A stretch of 64,000 nt of DNA. It comes from Psilocybe azurescens. Its lineage: Eukaryota; Basidiomycota; Agaricomycetes; Agaricales; Agrocybaceae. Of this stretch, positions 34,382-46,504 are shown piece by piece. The notes under the pieces were generated by a model. The model saw only the letters and a program-made list of their open reading frames with translations. It made no database searches and was not told the DNA's origin. The stretch's first letter is position 1. Every line of letters begins with the position of its first letter. The stretch spans positions 372,001-436,000 of the forward strand of contig JAJIRX010000555.1 of assembly GCA_023853785.1 (NCBI GenBank), read 5' to 3'. The position numbers and the translations under genes are program-made.

Positions 34382-37146
34382 CTATGACTTACCAGAATCT
34401 TCTTTCAAGCTGACGATACGATTTAGTACTATGAAATCTCCTTCTTGACGGCCATTGACTGTTGATCCTTCCTCCAGCGCAGTGACGCGAGAATCTTTGT
34501 CAAGAGCGAAGTAGGCGACACGCAATCCTTGGAAGCGAACGCATTCGTTGCCAACCAGTTGCTCGCTGGTGGCTTTAGGTGTGTCATCTTCAGTTCCTGG
34601 ATCAGCGGTGAAGCTCTCTTTGGCTGCCTTGTCTGTTCTTGCTTTTGCCTCTTTCCTGGCTTCCTGCAACGAACTTTTGGCGAGAGACCAAAATCCAACT
34701 TCGACAAACGATGTCTTGACGACTTCAAGGCTGTCAGGAGCGATGTCGGCTCTGAAATCGCTTGGAACACGCTCGCTCTTGAAAAGTGGGTGGAAAATCC
34801 TCGTCTCGTCAATTCTGACTGGACTTCCCGAAGAGGCGTGCTCGGCCACCCATTGGATGTATGCTTTTGGTTTCTTGGCTGGGCCTTCATTCTCAAGTTT
34901 ACAAATGAGTTCTGTTACTTCTCCCGTAGTGGGATCCGTCTTGAAAGAAAGGCAGGTAATGGGATGAGGTGCTTGGAACAAACCAACAGTCTTTCCAGGT
35001 GCGAGACGGAAGTAATCCGGAGAGTCTTCAGTTCTGAAGTCGTCCGCTTCGATGTAAATTGTTTGAGTGAAGGGTATTGTTGAGGTTCCGACTTCAGGTA
35101 CTTTGGGGTGCAGAGGCTTCTCAATCATTAAGCAGTACTCTTTTGGAAGGTTTTCAATGGTGACTTTCAATGGCTTCATAACCATCAGAAGTCGAGGAGC
35201 AGTTCCCTCCAGATACTGCCTTACAGTCTGGTCGAAGCGAGCGATCTCGATGTTCGAAGCGGAGGTCGATACACCAAGGGTGCTGACAAAAGAGACAATG
35301 GCACCTGGGGGAACACCGCGTCGTCGTAAGGCGATAAGAGTGTAGAGACGGGGGTCGTCCCATGCGCTGACAAAGCCATCTTCAACAAGAGCAGCGATTT
35401 TTCGTTTTGACATAATGCTGCCCTCCAAGTTCAATCGGCCATACTCAGACTGCCTGGGCTTGTACACCTCGAGCGCGTCGCAGAGCCAATCATAAGATTG
35501 GCGTGAAGCGATAAATTCGGTGGTACAAAGTGAATGGCTGGAAGAAGCATATGAATGCAAAGGTAAGAATAGTTAGCCGAACGACTTACGATATATTCTC
35601 CATGCTATCCACCAAACAGTGAGTGAAATCGTATGTCGGGTAAATTTTCCACTTGTCATGTGTACGATGATGAGGGGTCTCCAAAACACGATAGGCTGTT
35701 AGGTCCCACATCTGAGGATTTCCGTCTTCGAGGTCTTGTTTCATGCGTAAGTTGGCTTCCTTTGGCCGATATTTTCCATTTTTCATGCCTTCAAACTCAG
35801 CCAAAGACTCTTCAATAGGTCTGTTACGGTGAATACATGCTCTTGGTTGGCCTCGCTTTTCTCCCCTGTCAATTTTGATTTCTTCCTCTGGGAATAAAGT
35901 CAGGTTAAAAGCATGAAACAACAAATGGAGGACATAGAGGACGAACGGGTGCAATGACAAACATAGGCCTTGTCGCGCTTAATGAGCTCGACTGCAAGAT
36001 CGTAAAGCTCCGTGAAATAGTCGCTGGAGTAGGTAATTTTCCATGGCTCGAATCCGAGCCAGCGGACCATTTCCAGTATGCTTTCGAAATATCTTGCCTC
36101 TTCTTTTTCAGGATTCGTATCGTCGTATCTCAGATAGCACTTTCCACCATGGTGCGCAGCATATCCGAAGTTCACAAAAATTGCTTTGGAATGTCCAATG
36201 TGGAGATAGCCATTAGGCTCCGGAGGGAAACGAGTCCATACTTGGCCTCCGGTGGCTGCCAGATGTGCTCTACGCAGATGAGGATGTATTTGAGGATTTT
36301 CTCCGGGTTTGTGCAGCTGGCCCAAGAAACCTTCTTCAAAGACCGACTTTCGAGGCGGAGCTACAGGCATCTCCTCCTTCTTGGCTTGTCCAGCTGGCTT
36401 CGCTTCCTGTGATCTAAGTCAAATCGAGTCCAGATGTCCAGAATCATGGTGCCCACCTTGACCTTTGGCTTTGCCGCTTCCTTTGCACCGAACTTGTCGA
36501 GAAAAACCTTATCCACGGTTTTCTTGACATCGAGAGCATTTGCCCATCGCAAACTTGGGGATGCTTTTAGAGCATTGATGACCGTCCCGAGGCTTGCCCA
36601 GCTTGTGATATTGTTGGTCGTGACATAGTCATTAACTTGGGCATACAATTCTTCAGGACTAATGAAAAACCCTAGAAAGAGCTGTAAGCCTTGTCGTTTA
36701 CTGAACATTGAGGTGGCACCTACCGACACCACATTCACTGTTGAACTGGGCTTCGTCAACAGGCAGCTTGTTGGCTTCGACGTATTTGACAGCAGCTGCG
36801 CAAAAGTTCAGAAGAAACATGGTCGAAATCATTTCAGAAACTGACCAGTTATTTGGTCGATAGTTTTTAATCTTGAGTCTAGTACGGCTTTGAGTACATA
36901 GTCGCGTTCCTCTGGTGCAATTGGACCGGCTTTTGATATAACAACTGCAAGGTTGGCGATCAATGTGGCTTGCTTTTCTTCGAGACCAGTCACCACATCG
37001 GTATTGCTATCGATGATATCTTGGAGCACAGCTGCGCTTTTGGGGGCTTTGGTAGCCTCTATTGCCTTCGCTTGAGTCAAGCCCATCGACTTGAAAAGAG
37101 ACACGAGAGGATCCAGCTGAGCATCAGCTTTGGGTGCTTTCGACAT
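34382..37146 (-). CDS. gln4: Glutaminyl-tRNA synthetase, cytosolic
   Basis: Class I synthetase. The N-terminal appended domain is present ([38 protein letters not shown]), then a short linker ([20 protein letters not shown]). Catalytic core: [20 protein letters not shown] carries the HIGH motif; [17 protein letters not shown] follows; the KMSKS-like loop is [12 protein letters not shown]. The anticodon-binding barrels contain [12 protein letters not shown] and [13 protein letters not shown]. The protein ends [10 protein letters not shown] at a stop at 34382-34384, just at what could be a GTAAGT donor, so a short extra exon is not excluded. Start [15 protein letters not shown] at 37146; an in-frame ATG at 37191 also exists. 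All junctions keep phase. Confidence 0.96.
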
Positions 37147-37459
37147 TTCGACAAGCGATTCCAAATGATTGAAGGTGCGAAAGCTGATCAAGCGGTATTC
37201 CAGGAGAAGATGGAATGTAGATCAAGTTGAAAGCCGAAGAACTGTATTGATATTTTCTATATGGTTATCTCTGAGTTATCTCTTGACTCATCCTAAATCT
37301 TACTGTGATAAGATAAGATATCATTCAAGCCGCGAGACTGCGATGGTTCATTACACACACTACATAAATTGCAAGTTTTTAACTGCAATATTTGGCATAG
37401 ATAGAAAATACAATAAGGCTAGAAGGACGGTGAGAGGGATAAGAAAAAAAGTGTGGTTT
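37147..37459. other. Intergenic upstream of glutaminyl-tRNA synthetase
   Basis: 313 bases, AT-rich, holding the synthetase promoter and the 3' end of the next minus-strand gene. Nothing else seen. Confidence 0.5.
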
Positions 37460-39276
37460 CTAGTCCGATATTCGTCGTGGGCGAGGTACCCGACCGCTCC
37501 TTCTCAATGGTTGCGACTCGGAGTGTTCTTCAACTTTGATTCTTCCTTTAGTTTGTCGCTCTTCCCCTGAGTAATCCTTCTTTATTGCACATGTCATTGA
37601 CCCAGATCGAGACAGAAACACGCCATTTTGAGCCAGATGGTGATTTTCATAATGATTGGACACCATACGAAACAGTGCCCTCTGAATTGGCGTGTCTTCT
37701 GTTTTCCACGATTTACTGGTCAGGACTCGTATTGTGTCTTCCGGTAAGATTTCCATATTCTCTGGTGTAAGGTTAAGCAGATCAATACTATAAATACAAC
37801 CCGGACAATTCCAGACGAAACGGCCACCAGGAATGTTAGGGGTTGGAGACAAAAGCCAGGAATCTGGTGTTTCGATGTTGTTTCGGCTTCTGATTCTAAA
37901 TCTTCTGATGTTGAAGCTTCGCTGAAATCTGAATCGTACTGGAAACGAATGGCTTGAGGCGCAACATTATGAGTTATTTCAATCTCGGGCGATGTTTCCC
38001 GAGGCTAGTAATCAGAGGTTATAAGAGGCATCCCCGACCAGAAATATGAAGGATTTACCATTTTGACTAGTCTGTGTTTCTTTTTATTGATGATCTTCAG
38101 TTGGTTTGCCCAGAACTTTTCAGTTTCTCCAAATCGCGCGAGATTTCGTGCGAGGTTGTAGGTGTCTTTGCGTTGATTTTATGATTGCCCCATCTTCTGC
38201 CAGCTTGCATAGCCTGTATGGAATCTTTTCGGGCCTCCTTGCAGAAAGAAATCCATTTCCGAATATCTAATAACTTGGCCGAGCCTTGTTTGCGTGCTAT
38301 CATATGTGCAAGCAGCCATTCGGCATGTTCAGCGTACTGTCCCCTGACGGATGCGCGTGGAATGTGCCTTAGGTGCCTTGGAGCATATATATGGTCTGGT
38401 TCTTCAAATGTCCGACGCTCTTTATCTCGAGGGCGGATGGTTTCGAAGTACCGGCGGACTACCCAGTCAATATCCCGATCTTCTAATGGTGTGTGCTGTG
38501 GATCTGTTTCTATTAGCTCAGCAAGCGAAGCCCGCATTAGATATCTGGACAGGAAGTTCAGGCTTTTGTGAAGAGTTCCTGAGTGCAAGGACTGAACCCA
38601 GTAGGTCCGCTTTCTATACAAATGCATATAAGAGCGATGAAAACTATTCTCGAACTGAAGGCCACATACTTTTGTTCATATTGCGAATAGATCAGTAGTT
38701 TCTCCGGGTCAGTTTTTGCTGGCCACAAAGTCAGATTAAGGTACAGTGTAGACAGATCAAGTAGCATACATGTCAGATAATGAGCAAGCAAAATCTTGCG
38801 ACAGCATATCTTTATTTTGAGGCGAGGCCCATCCTGTTTTCTTCTACTGTACGCCTTTTTAATTGTAAGACCACTTTTGGCATGGTCCATATGAATTTTG
38901 GCGTCCTGTTCCATAAAGTCTCGCTCTAGATATTGAAGGCCTTGATCTGAAAGCCAATCAAGGTCCTCAATTTCAATCACGCCAAAGAATACGACGTCCT
39001 GATTCCTGGAAATTCGGGAACCAATTGGAGGGTTAGTTAAATATTCTGTGTCGTCGAAACTGGAAGCAACAGACCGACATTTTTTTAGACACGATAATAG
39101 TTAGAAAAGCACATTGCGTACCCTGCTATCTCTGACTCTCCAGAGAAGTTCAATTCGAGATCATTGATCACCAGCTTACCCCCAGGGCGCGGAAAGTCGG
39201 CCTTGAGGACGACATGTTCGGGAAGGGGACCATAGATGTGAGCCAGAAGGTCGTATATTTGCTTTGTCCCCATCAA
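37460..39276 (-). CDS. Uncharacterised protein with CPGC-type Cys/His motif near C-terminus
   Basis: Start MMGTKQIYDLLAHIYGPLPE at 39276; stop at 37460-37462. Exon 1 ends ELNFSGESEIAG and splices to NQDVVFFGVIEIEDLDWLSD. Then come LERDFMEQDAKIHMDHAKSG, a charged middle region (DIDWVVRRYFETIRPRDKER, PDHIYAPRHLRHIPRASVRG, LLAHMIARKQGSAKLLDIRK), and a C-terminal part with FVWNCPGCIYSIDLLNLTPE followed about 45 residues later by MVSNHYENHHL. That C-x2-C ... H-x3/4-H spacing could bind one zinc. The end is basic, RRSGRVPRPRRISD. I do not recognise the family. Two one-base losses are needed to keep the frame: the C3 run 38109-38111 (SSGANQLKIINKKKH) and around 37872-37876 (before ETPDSWLLSPTPNIPGGR). 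Confidence 0.7.
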
Positions 39277-39817
39277 GTTGGATTATTGAATCAGAGCTAA
39301 GAGCAGTCTATCTATTCCGCAAGGTTTGGTCACGAAAAGAATCCCCTGGGCCGTGAAGATCAGCCGCCGAGCGTTTTTGGTACAACGATCGGGAAGATAG
39401 CAGAGGCTTGAGACAAGGTTCAGGCTAGGCAGTCTGTATGATGCAGTATCAGCACAAGTATCGGCGTGACCTTTTGAACTATGTGCCGGTCGTTGAACCG
39501 GTCACGCCACGCTTCAGTGCTTATTACTCCAACACACCCAACATGCATATTCTTTGTCAATATCGAGATAAATCCATTTCATTGGCAATAGAAACACAAC
39601 TTATACATGTGATGATAGCGTTCTAATACAAAGTCGAAAACAGTCCATAATCAAGTCGTAGGAAACGTAAAAATACGCACGTTTGCGAACTGGATAGTTC
39701 ACCAATCGTGAAAAGATAAGACTAGAAATGTTGGTAGTCGTTGTTTATAACAGAATACAAAAAGAATGCATCATCCTTGGAGAAAAACACTACTTCCTAT
39801 GAACAATCGTGCGGAGG
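39277..39817. other. Intergenic with nested inverted repeats
   Basis: 541 bases between two minus-strand genes. It holds the hairpin-prone element at 39463-39508 and otherwise no gene that I can support. Confidence 0.5.
39463..39508. repeat. Nested inverted repeats (GGCGTGACC ... GGTCACGCC)
   Basis: GGCGTGACC (39463-39471) is exactly repeated in inverse at 39500-39508. Inside is a second pair, CCGGT (39486-39490) and ACCGG (39497-39501), which overlaps the outer right arm, so the two hairpins compete. Confidence 0.5.
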
Positions 39818-42800
39818 TCAATGAGGACGTGGATTTGCGCCAACTCCAGGGTGTGACCCCGAACCACTAGCATCGGGTCGATTGTCCCCTCGTCCAAATA
39901 ACGAGCTCGCATAATGTTCAGCGGCGTTTATCGTATTTCGAAATGTTCTTTTCACACTTCTCGCTCTAGGATCCGAGCTACCCTGCTGCTGCTGAACTTG
40001 ATTGCCAGGTTGTTCGCGTCGTCCTCTCGGTTCTGATCCAAGGGCGTAATGGGTCGTTTCCTCATTTGCGGCAGTACCCGGAGGAGATAAAATAGATGAT
40101 TCGAGAGTAACGCGTCTATTTCCCGCAGTCGAAGAGTTATGGATCCAAGCGTTACCTGCAGTCGGCGCAATGGGTGTTGAATGTTCAGGAACCTTATTAC
40201 CAGGTTCGCCATCCGAATCGGAACCCGCAGATTGAGGTTCTGGGGCAGGCGAAATGTGGGGCGCAAATATTTGCATCGGGGTGCGATCGCAAGTAGGAGC
40301 GGATCCTCTTGAAGCACCCCCTTGAGCACCGCGGCCGTGACCAATTTCAGCGTAATTGAGATCTGGGGTCAGAGCGCCATTACCGCGGGGAGACACGGCT
40401 GGGGTCGGAGGCCTTTCTTGGTAGGTTCTGAAGAAACCAGCACCGTTGTCATTCGGTATCAGGTCGTTCGGTGACGGAGAAGCAGATGATTCAACGACAG
40501 GCAGCACGTCGGCGATGGGTCGAAGTTGTATTCGATGACTTGAGAATACCTCAGCTTCAATCTGGCGACTGTTCTCGCCTTCAATTTGTCGACGTTGTTG
40601 CAGGCCATCTTGTCCGGTAATCGTATTGTTAGGACGTGCTAGAACCCTAGTGGTTGCGGATAATCTTGCCCTATCTCTAAGAGTCTCAAGATCAGAATAT
40701 TCATCTTGATGGCGTGAAGGGCCGGGAAGGGGAGCCGCGGCCTGAACTTGAGCATTCAAACGAGTTGTAGCACCTCGAATATTGGTTGTCGGGGAAGTCG
40801 AGAGTTGAGGAACACCGTGTCCGTTGCGAAAAGGTGCAGAGATGACCGGGCCATGTGCTCCAGCGGTAGCGGGTTGTGATAAGAAGTTTTGTCGCTGGCG
40901 TGAACTATGATCTTCAAAGTGACGTGGACGCAGGGGGCGACCGTCGTTAAACATTATGTCAGGACGAGGGAATCTTTCCCTCTCTCTGGCTTCAATGAAA
41001 GACTCGGGTTCCGGGGTATCATCTTCCTGGGAATCGATGTCATCTTCTTCGTATTCAGTGTCGTCAGTGTGGTTCTCCGCGATGCGGTCGAACAGCTCGG
41101 TGAGATATGCGCGGAGCTGGGAGACACCTTTACCAGAAAATACACAAAATGCAAGACGCTGAGCGGTATTGAAATCCTAAAATGAGGCAATGCGTCAAAA
41201 AAAAAAATGGTCATAGCCAACACATCAAATGGATTTACTTTTGGTGCCTCCCGACAGAATCTTTGCAATTCTGACTGTCGAAATGCCGGCACTCCCGTCA
41301 GACTGAGATGGGTTAACTTGTGCAGCTTTAAAAGGAGGAAGTGGATGGCCATAACTGAAATCTGATCACAGTAAGACAGATGGATACGCTCAAGGGTAGC
41401 ATGTCGTTCAGCCAGAGCATAGATGGCTTCATCTGTGAGCCGACTAACTCGGACCAGGCCAACTCGGCGAAGTTTAGGCAGTAACGACAGTTCGAAGACA
41501 GACATGTCCGTTAAATTGACGCAATCTATAACCTAAATGTCAACAATTGCAACACAGCGGGGGAGGCACAACGACTCACTCGCAAAGTCGATATACCGTA
41601 TACGTGTGCATGCACGAGCAAGCAGGCGCACGGCGCGATCGGTTATTCTACTTGCATGGCCGAGATGTAGATAGTGTAAATGTCTTCCAATCTTACAAAT
41701 CGTCTCCACGGACTTGTCGGTAAGGAGGACGCATTTCGATAAAACCAAGTTTCGAATCTTGGATGCATGGGAAATTATGCCTTCAACGGCGTCATCCGTA
41801 ATGAAGGCACACGCCGTCAAGTCCAGCATGCGCAAATTGTCGAAAGTTCGATTGATATGAAGAGGAGGTAATTCGTCTGTCTTCGTGTTTGTATATGCGA
41901 AGGGGTTGATAATATCAGTTTGCGAATCGGGCCTGAGAGGCGCTGGAAAAGCGGCGTCCGTAAGGAGAGAGCAGTGAGATAGGCGCATCTCCCGCATATG
42001 GGTAAGATGTGTCCAGATAAGACGGACTGAGACATCCGTGATAAGTTCACAATGATTGAGGTCTATTTCCAAAAGCATCGAGCAACACTGTGCAAGCGCA
42101 GCGACTGAGAGGTCGGTTATTTTAGTTAAACCACTCAATTTAACGCGGCGGAGAAGAGAACAAGACTTGGCGAGGGCGACTATTCCAGAATCGGCTACGT
42201 TCTCACATCCCGACAGATTGATACCTTGTAAGCGGGTGGCGACGGTGGAGAGACCGATTATAGAGTCGCTCGATGTGTTGGTAACGCCAGTAAGGTCAAT
42301 GGCGACAAGATGAGAGAATTTGGGAGGGTTCTCGCGAGCGCCTCGCCTGTAATCTGCTTGCACCCAATCAAAGTAAGACGCTCGAGCCGGTCACAACGGG
42401 CGAACACGCCGATGAGCTCATCCGTTAACTCTGCACCGTGATTGAGAAAATTGAGGCGACGAATGAAGAGGGAGTATGTGAATGTCTGGTTGTCTTTCCG
42501 TAGAAGTGCCGCCATCTTATGGATTGTGTCGTACTTCGGAAAAGAAGGTTTGTGCCACAGGAGCTCCACAGAACATTGACACCAGGTGCGCGACACTCGC
42601 AAAGCGGTATAAAGGTCTTTGGATGAATGCAGGTGCTTAAATATCTGGATCATAATCTCTGCGGGTATGGTCGAAATGGGTGAGTGGGATGCTGGCCGCT
42701 GGATCGCCTGAATGGTGGACTCCCGCTTGAATGCCCACGGGGCTGGAACAAGACGGTGGTCTGGATAGAAAGCAAATTGTTGGGTCTCCTCATCACCATC

Positions 42801-42860
42801 GTCGCCATCGTCTGAAAGGGAGGTGGTTGAGGGAGCATGGTGTTTGTAGAGGGAAACCAT
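39818..42860 (-). CDS. grr1: SCF ubiquitin ligase F-box/LRR protein GRR1
   Basis: Substrate receptor of SCF, controlling nutrient sensing and G1 cyclin turnover in yeast. Starts MVSLYKHHAPSTTSLSDDGD. The F-box is ISTIPAEIMIQIFKHLHSSK with ALRVSRTWCQCSVELLW, followed by about a dozen leucine-rich repeats with the consensus L..I.L..C..ITD (for example LQGINLSGCENVADSGIVAL, EIDLNHCELITDVSVRLI, NLVLSKCVLLTDKSVETI, LERIHLSYCDQISVMAIHFL). A long disordered tail then runs from REAPK to ASGSGSHPGVGANPRPH, including an acidic stretch and Gln-rich QVQQQQGSS. One A is missing at TTT 42319-42321: EALARTLP must continue KFSHLVAIDLTGV. Divergent from the small gene at 42986, with 125 bases between the starts. 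Confidence 0.93.
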
Positions 42861-42985
42861 GATTGTGAACAGTCGTGAATCAGGGAGAGTTCCTGGAACC
42901 TTGTGTCAGTCTGGTTTACATACAGAACAACACGTGCTTTTCCAGGAATTAGCCCTGGAAACGGTCCGGTCACTCCTTCCCTGCC

Positions 42986-43611
42986 ATGACCTCTCAGATT
43001 CCTCAGGTTCGTGGTTTGCTTCTTCTTCATGCATTGTTCATATCTTTCTATCCTCTTCTAGCCACAAGCGTCGTTTGAAGAAATTATACATTCCTCTTCT
43101 CTTCCAACCCCAGGACCTGATTACTATGTAGCTCGCCGCAAGATCTGGTTGACTAAGCGCCCTGAAATCACACGAGCTCCCCCACCTCCTTCCAATTCCA
43201 GAAAGAAATTAGAGGAAGTATTCAGTCGGCCTGGCGCCGTTCATAATCAAGAGATCTGGGATAATGGCCTCGATAAAGTTTGGAAGGGACTATCTTCGGG
43301 CGGAAAACTTAGAGTCAGCTTACCAATGGTCTTGATCGTATGTTCATGCCTTTCATCAGAGACTACGACACTCATAATTTGCAACCTCTAACCAGATCCA
43401 AATCATACATGCAGGTTGGTTGCGCGATAAAACGTGGCCTGCTGGTTTAGAGGTACGGGATTCAGGTGATGAACAGCAAGCAGACGGTGCACCATCAATC
43501 GAAGCCACAAGCACAGGACTACATTCGCTTTCAATTCCGACATTCAACACATCAGATATCGTGGAACCCATGCCTCCCGCGCACGGCGATCAGCAGGAGA
43601 TGAGGGATTGA
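42986..43611 (+). CDS. Small uncharacterised protein
   Basis: Three exons: MTSQIPQ, then PQASFEEIIHSSSLPTPGPD, YYVARRKIWLTKRPEITRAP, VFSRPGAVHNQEIWDNGLDK, VWKGLSSGGKLRVSLPM, and after a second intron IQIIHAGWLRDKTWPAGLEV with a Ser/Thr-rich tail ending HGDQQEMRD. About 165 residues. Splice sites are standard and phases agree. The PGPDYYVARRKIWLTKRP block looks constrained. No known domain recognised; function unknown. It diverges from GRR1 and is convergent with LSm3 (286 bases between the ends). Confidence 0.7.
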
Positions 43612-43897
43612 GGCCCGCTTTTAATTTCCGGATACAACATTTCTTGTCACTCGTGTTCGAAGGGGTTCTATGGGCGTACTAGCAGGGCTTTCGTGATACA
43701 TCCTTTTAAAATTTGACATGATAACAGGGAACCTGACATAATCATTGGGCATGATGCAGTACAGCTTATTATTAAGAGTGTGGCGAAGGCGCGACGTACT
43801 GTGTACTGTTTTCCTGAAGAAGATTCGCCAGAACAAGTGAGAAGGCATTCGTTGATTAGGTCGCGCCTGTCTAATTAGCAATCCCTATCGCCAAGAC

Positions 43898-44347
43898 TTA
43901 TGTGCGCGCTGGAGGTGAAACCTGTTACAACAACACGGTAAGAAATAGATGGGATAGAGAGAAACAAAAACGAACGAGGATCACACCATCTCCCCTCACA
44001 AATAACATTTCCATTTTTCGTTTAGCGACCTAATGATTTCGATCAGGAATGTCAATTGCTTTACTTCGTAGGTAGATTTAACATACATTTACAACATTCT
44101 GGCCGTTTGCAACATTTTCAGGATCCACAATCATGATAGTCTCTTCAACGTCGCTCATTATCAAGTTCATATGGCCATCGTAGGCCTGTATAACGACGTC
44201 AACACGCGTCGCAATCTATTGTATACAATCTTACATGGAGTATGCCAGTTAATTCTCGGTCTCTCGTAGTTTGACAAATACCCTTTCACTGAGTGAAAGT
44301 CGTATTAGGTCAAATGGCTCTTGAATTCCTGTTACTGATGAATCCAT
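43898..44347 (-). CDS. lsm3: LSm3 (U6 snRNP / mRNA decay Sm-like protein)
   Basis: Found only by reading through splice junctions. Exon 1 (ATG 44347): MDSSVTGIQEPFDLIRLSLS, ERVFVKLRETEN. Exon 2: AYDGHMNLIMSDVEETIMIV and DPENVANGQNVVN. Exon 3: VAKRKMEMLFVRGDGVILV. Exon 4: VSPPART, stop 43898-43900. This is the Sm1 motif (HMNLIMSDVEE) and Sm2 motif (FVRGDGVILV) of LSm3, member of the LSm1-7 (decapping) and LSm2-8 (U6) rings. At the end of exon 1 one base is missing near 44248-44253: RETEN must continue LTGILH to join AYDGH. Introns are 45-60 bases with GTAAGA...ACAG and GTATGT...TTAG signals. Confidence 0.9.
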
Positions 44348-44529
44348 GTTAGGCTGTTGCAGCTGGACAGGGAGGAGGGAGATCGACGTTTGTCGTAACT
44401 CGTGAGTCGGCGCGGTCGGTGGAAAGGTGAAGCAGGCACGTGACCAGTATTTTAAAGTCCGATCATTTCAATATTCTAGATGAGTGTCAGTGTGACCAAG
44501 GAGAAAGTCGACGTGCAACCACCACCATC

Positions 44530-45438
44530 ATGCCAGTAAGTTGTATTGAGAAACAGGGCAACAAACTGGAAATTGACCTCTTTATACAGAAACATTACTG
44601 CGATTACTGTGACGTCTTTCTCACTCACGATTCCACGTCAGGTGAGATTTGTCAAGCAGCCCTTCAAGTGATCTTTTGGACTGACTGGCTTTTTAATGTA
44701 GTACGCAAAGCTCATAATAGTGGCAGGAATCATCTTTCAAACGTCCGCGACTATTATGCATGTAAGCTGCTTGTTGTATTGTATTAAGAGAATGTTATAA
44801 TGACCACCTCACTACAGCTTTAGGACACGACAAGGCCCAAAATATCATTGATCAAATCACCTCGGCCTATGAATCTGGAGGACCACCTCCAGGCGGGTTC
44901 GGCTTTGGACCTCAGCATCTCGGAGGACCTCCACCTGGGTTTGGAGGACCTCCTATCGGATACGGACAACAGCCCATGCCTCCTCCAGGATTTGGTGCTC
45001 GTAAGTCTTGCGTGAAATTACTGTGAATGTTGTACTCAGGTCGTGATCCCTTAGCTCGACCACCATTCCCTCCCGGTCAAGGGTTCCCCCCATGATGCCT
45101 CCGGGTGGCCCTCCATTCCCTCCAGGTGGTATGCCCCCTGGTATGAATGGACCTCCTGGTGGATTCGGCGGTACGTCTTCTATTTTGAACCGAAAGAATC
45201 AACTAATGCAAATTGAGCTAGGTCCTCCTCCATTCCCTCCTTCTGGTGGTCCTCCTGGCGGCATGGGTGCTCCCCATTCCCTCCTAATGGCCAGGCGGGT
45301 AACTTCCCGCCCCCTGCCGGCAATTTCAATGGACCTCCTGGATCACAAAACTCGCCTCCATCGAATGGCAATGCGGCACCTGTTGCGCCGAGTATTCACC
45401 CGGATCGCTTGAGAATGCTGAATAGCGGCGGAAGATGA
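44530..45438 (+). CDS. yhc1: U1 small nuclear ribonucleoprotein C
   Basis: Zinc-finger subunit of U1 snRNP that stabilises 5' splice-site pairing. The first exon codes only MP; after a short intron it reads [17 protein letters not shown], then [20 protein letters not shown], so the C2H2 ligands are all present, then [21 protein letters not shown] Gly/Pro/Phe-rich tail follows ([40 protein letters not shown]), typical of U1-C. It ends [14 protein letters not shown]. Two frame breaks by a missing C: the C6 run 45086-45091 ([12 protein letters not shown]) and C4 45272-45275 ([17 protein letters not shown]). The literal frames stop early in the tail. Confidence 0.92.
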
Positions 45439-45656
45439 GATGGGTGGCTTACGATACGAGTGTTCTGTATGTACATTAAATACTATTATGGTTTGGGCAT
45501 GAGAAGCAAAATTGTGAGATGCGATTTATTGGTGGAGTCGACGAACGTTCGTTTCTGGGTTGGTCCACCATATTCCCTATTCGGGAAGCAAAGGTCCGTC
45601 GCTATATATAGGTAGGCAAGTCTAGTACCCAAACTCTTTCTCTTCCCCTGCACTCA

Positions 45657-46277
45657 ATGTCCACCCAACCCCTCCTCCAACGAACGGCCACAAAGCGTAG
45701 TGCCCTTCCAGTACGCGTAGAGCCAAAAGTTTCATTCGCTAACGAGCGTACTTTTTTGTCATGGTTGCATTTTACTGTCGTCCTCGGAGGTCTTGCAGTC
45801 GGGTTGTTGAACTTTGGCGATAAGGTCTTGTCCTTCTTCGGAATCCTCTCTCTCAACTCGCAACTGATGTTTCTATCCAACACAGATTGGAAAAATTAGT
45901 GCCGCTTTGTTCTCTTTGGTTGGTTCGTCGTTGCCCCTTGATGACCCCGTTTGTTTCACAAATAGCTAATCTTAAATTGTCACATGTAGCAATGGCCATT
46001 ATGATCTACGCGCTTTATACCTATCACTGGAGAGCAGCATCCATTCGTCGCGGCGGAAGGGGTCCTTACGATGATAGAGTCGGTCCGGTGAGTCTCACGT
46101 CATTACCTCCGTTATGATACTTCTTGTTCACGAGGTGTTGGTTGGCAAATAGACTGTTCTGTGCATCGCCCTTCTCAGTATGCTTTACATTTCTCTTCTC
46201 GTAGTTGGGTCACTTACTGATTTGAGACTGTAGTCGCCGTTTTGGTCAACTTTATCCTTCGTTTTACACAACCCTGA
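45657..46277 (+). CDS. vtc1: Vacuolar transporter chaperone 1 (polyphosphate polymerase subunit)
   Basis: Small three-helix membrane protein of the VTC complex that makes and imports polyphosphate at the vacuole. Reads [53 protein letters not shown], then after introns [64 protein letters not shown], ending TQP at a TGA at 46275-46277. The [14 protein letters not shown] and [16 protein letters not shown] motifs are family marks; the three hydrophobic stretches are the membrane helices. Four introns, all in phase; the third uses a GTTCGT donor. The TATA-like CTATATATAGG lies about 55 bases before the ATG. Confidence 0.93.
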
Positions 46278-46504
46278 GGCATTCTCTTCAAATAGGAGAG
46301 CCTTAGGGAGTCGGACACTTTCCCAGATACCAGCATGCTTTCTACCAACTATCCTATTCTCAGCGGGCATTTCGTATTAACCACATCCTTAATCTCTGTT
46401 ATGTACTGCAAGGATACTTCAGGGCCTCATGATCTAAATCCAGCATGTATCTATTTATTATTCATACACACCGGCCTATCATGGAAGAAAAAGTAATTTC
46501 CTAC

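Noticed and set aside
43621..43881. Minus-strand ORF between two genes
   Set aside because: Falls in the 3' flanks of LSm3 and the small gene; sequence has no constrained look.
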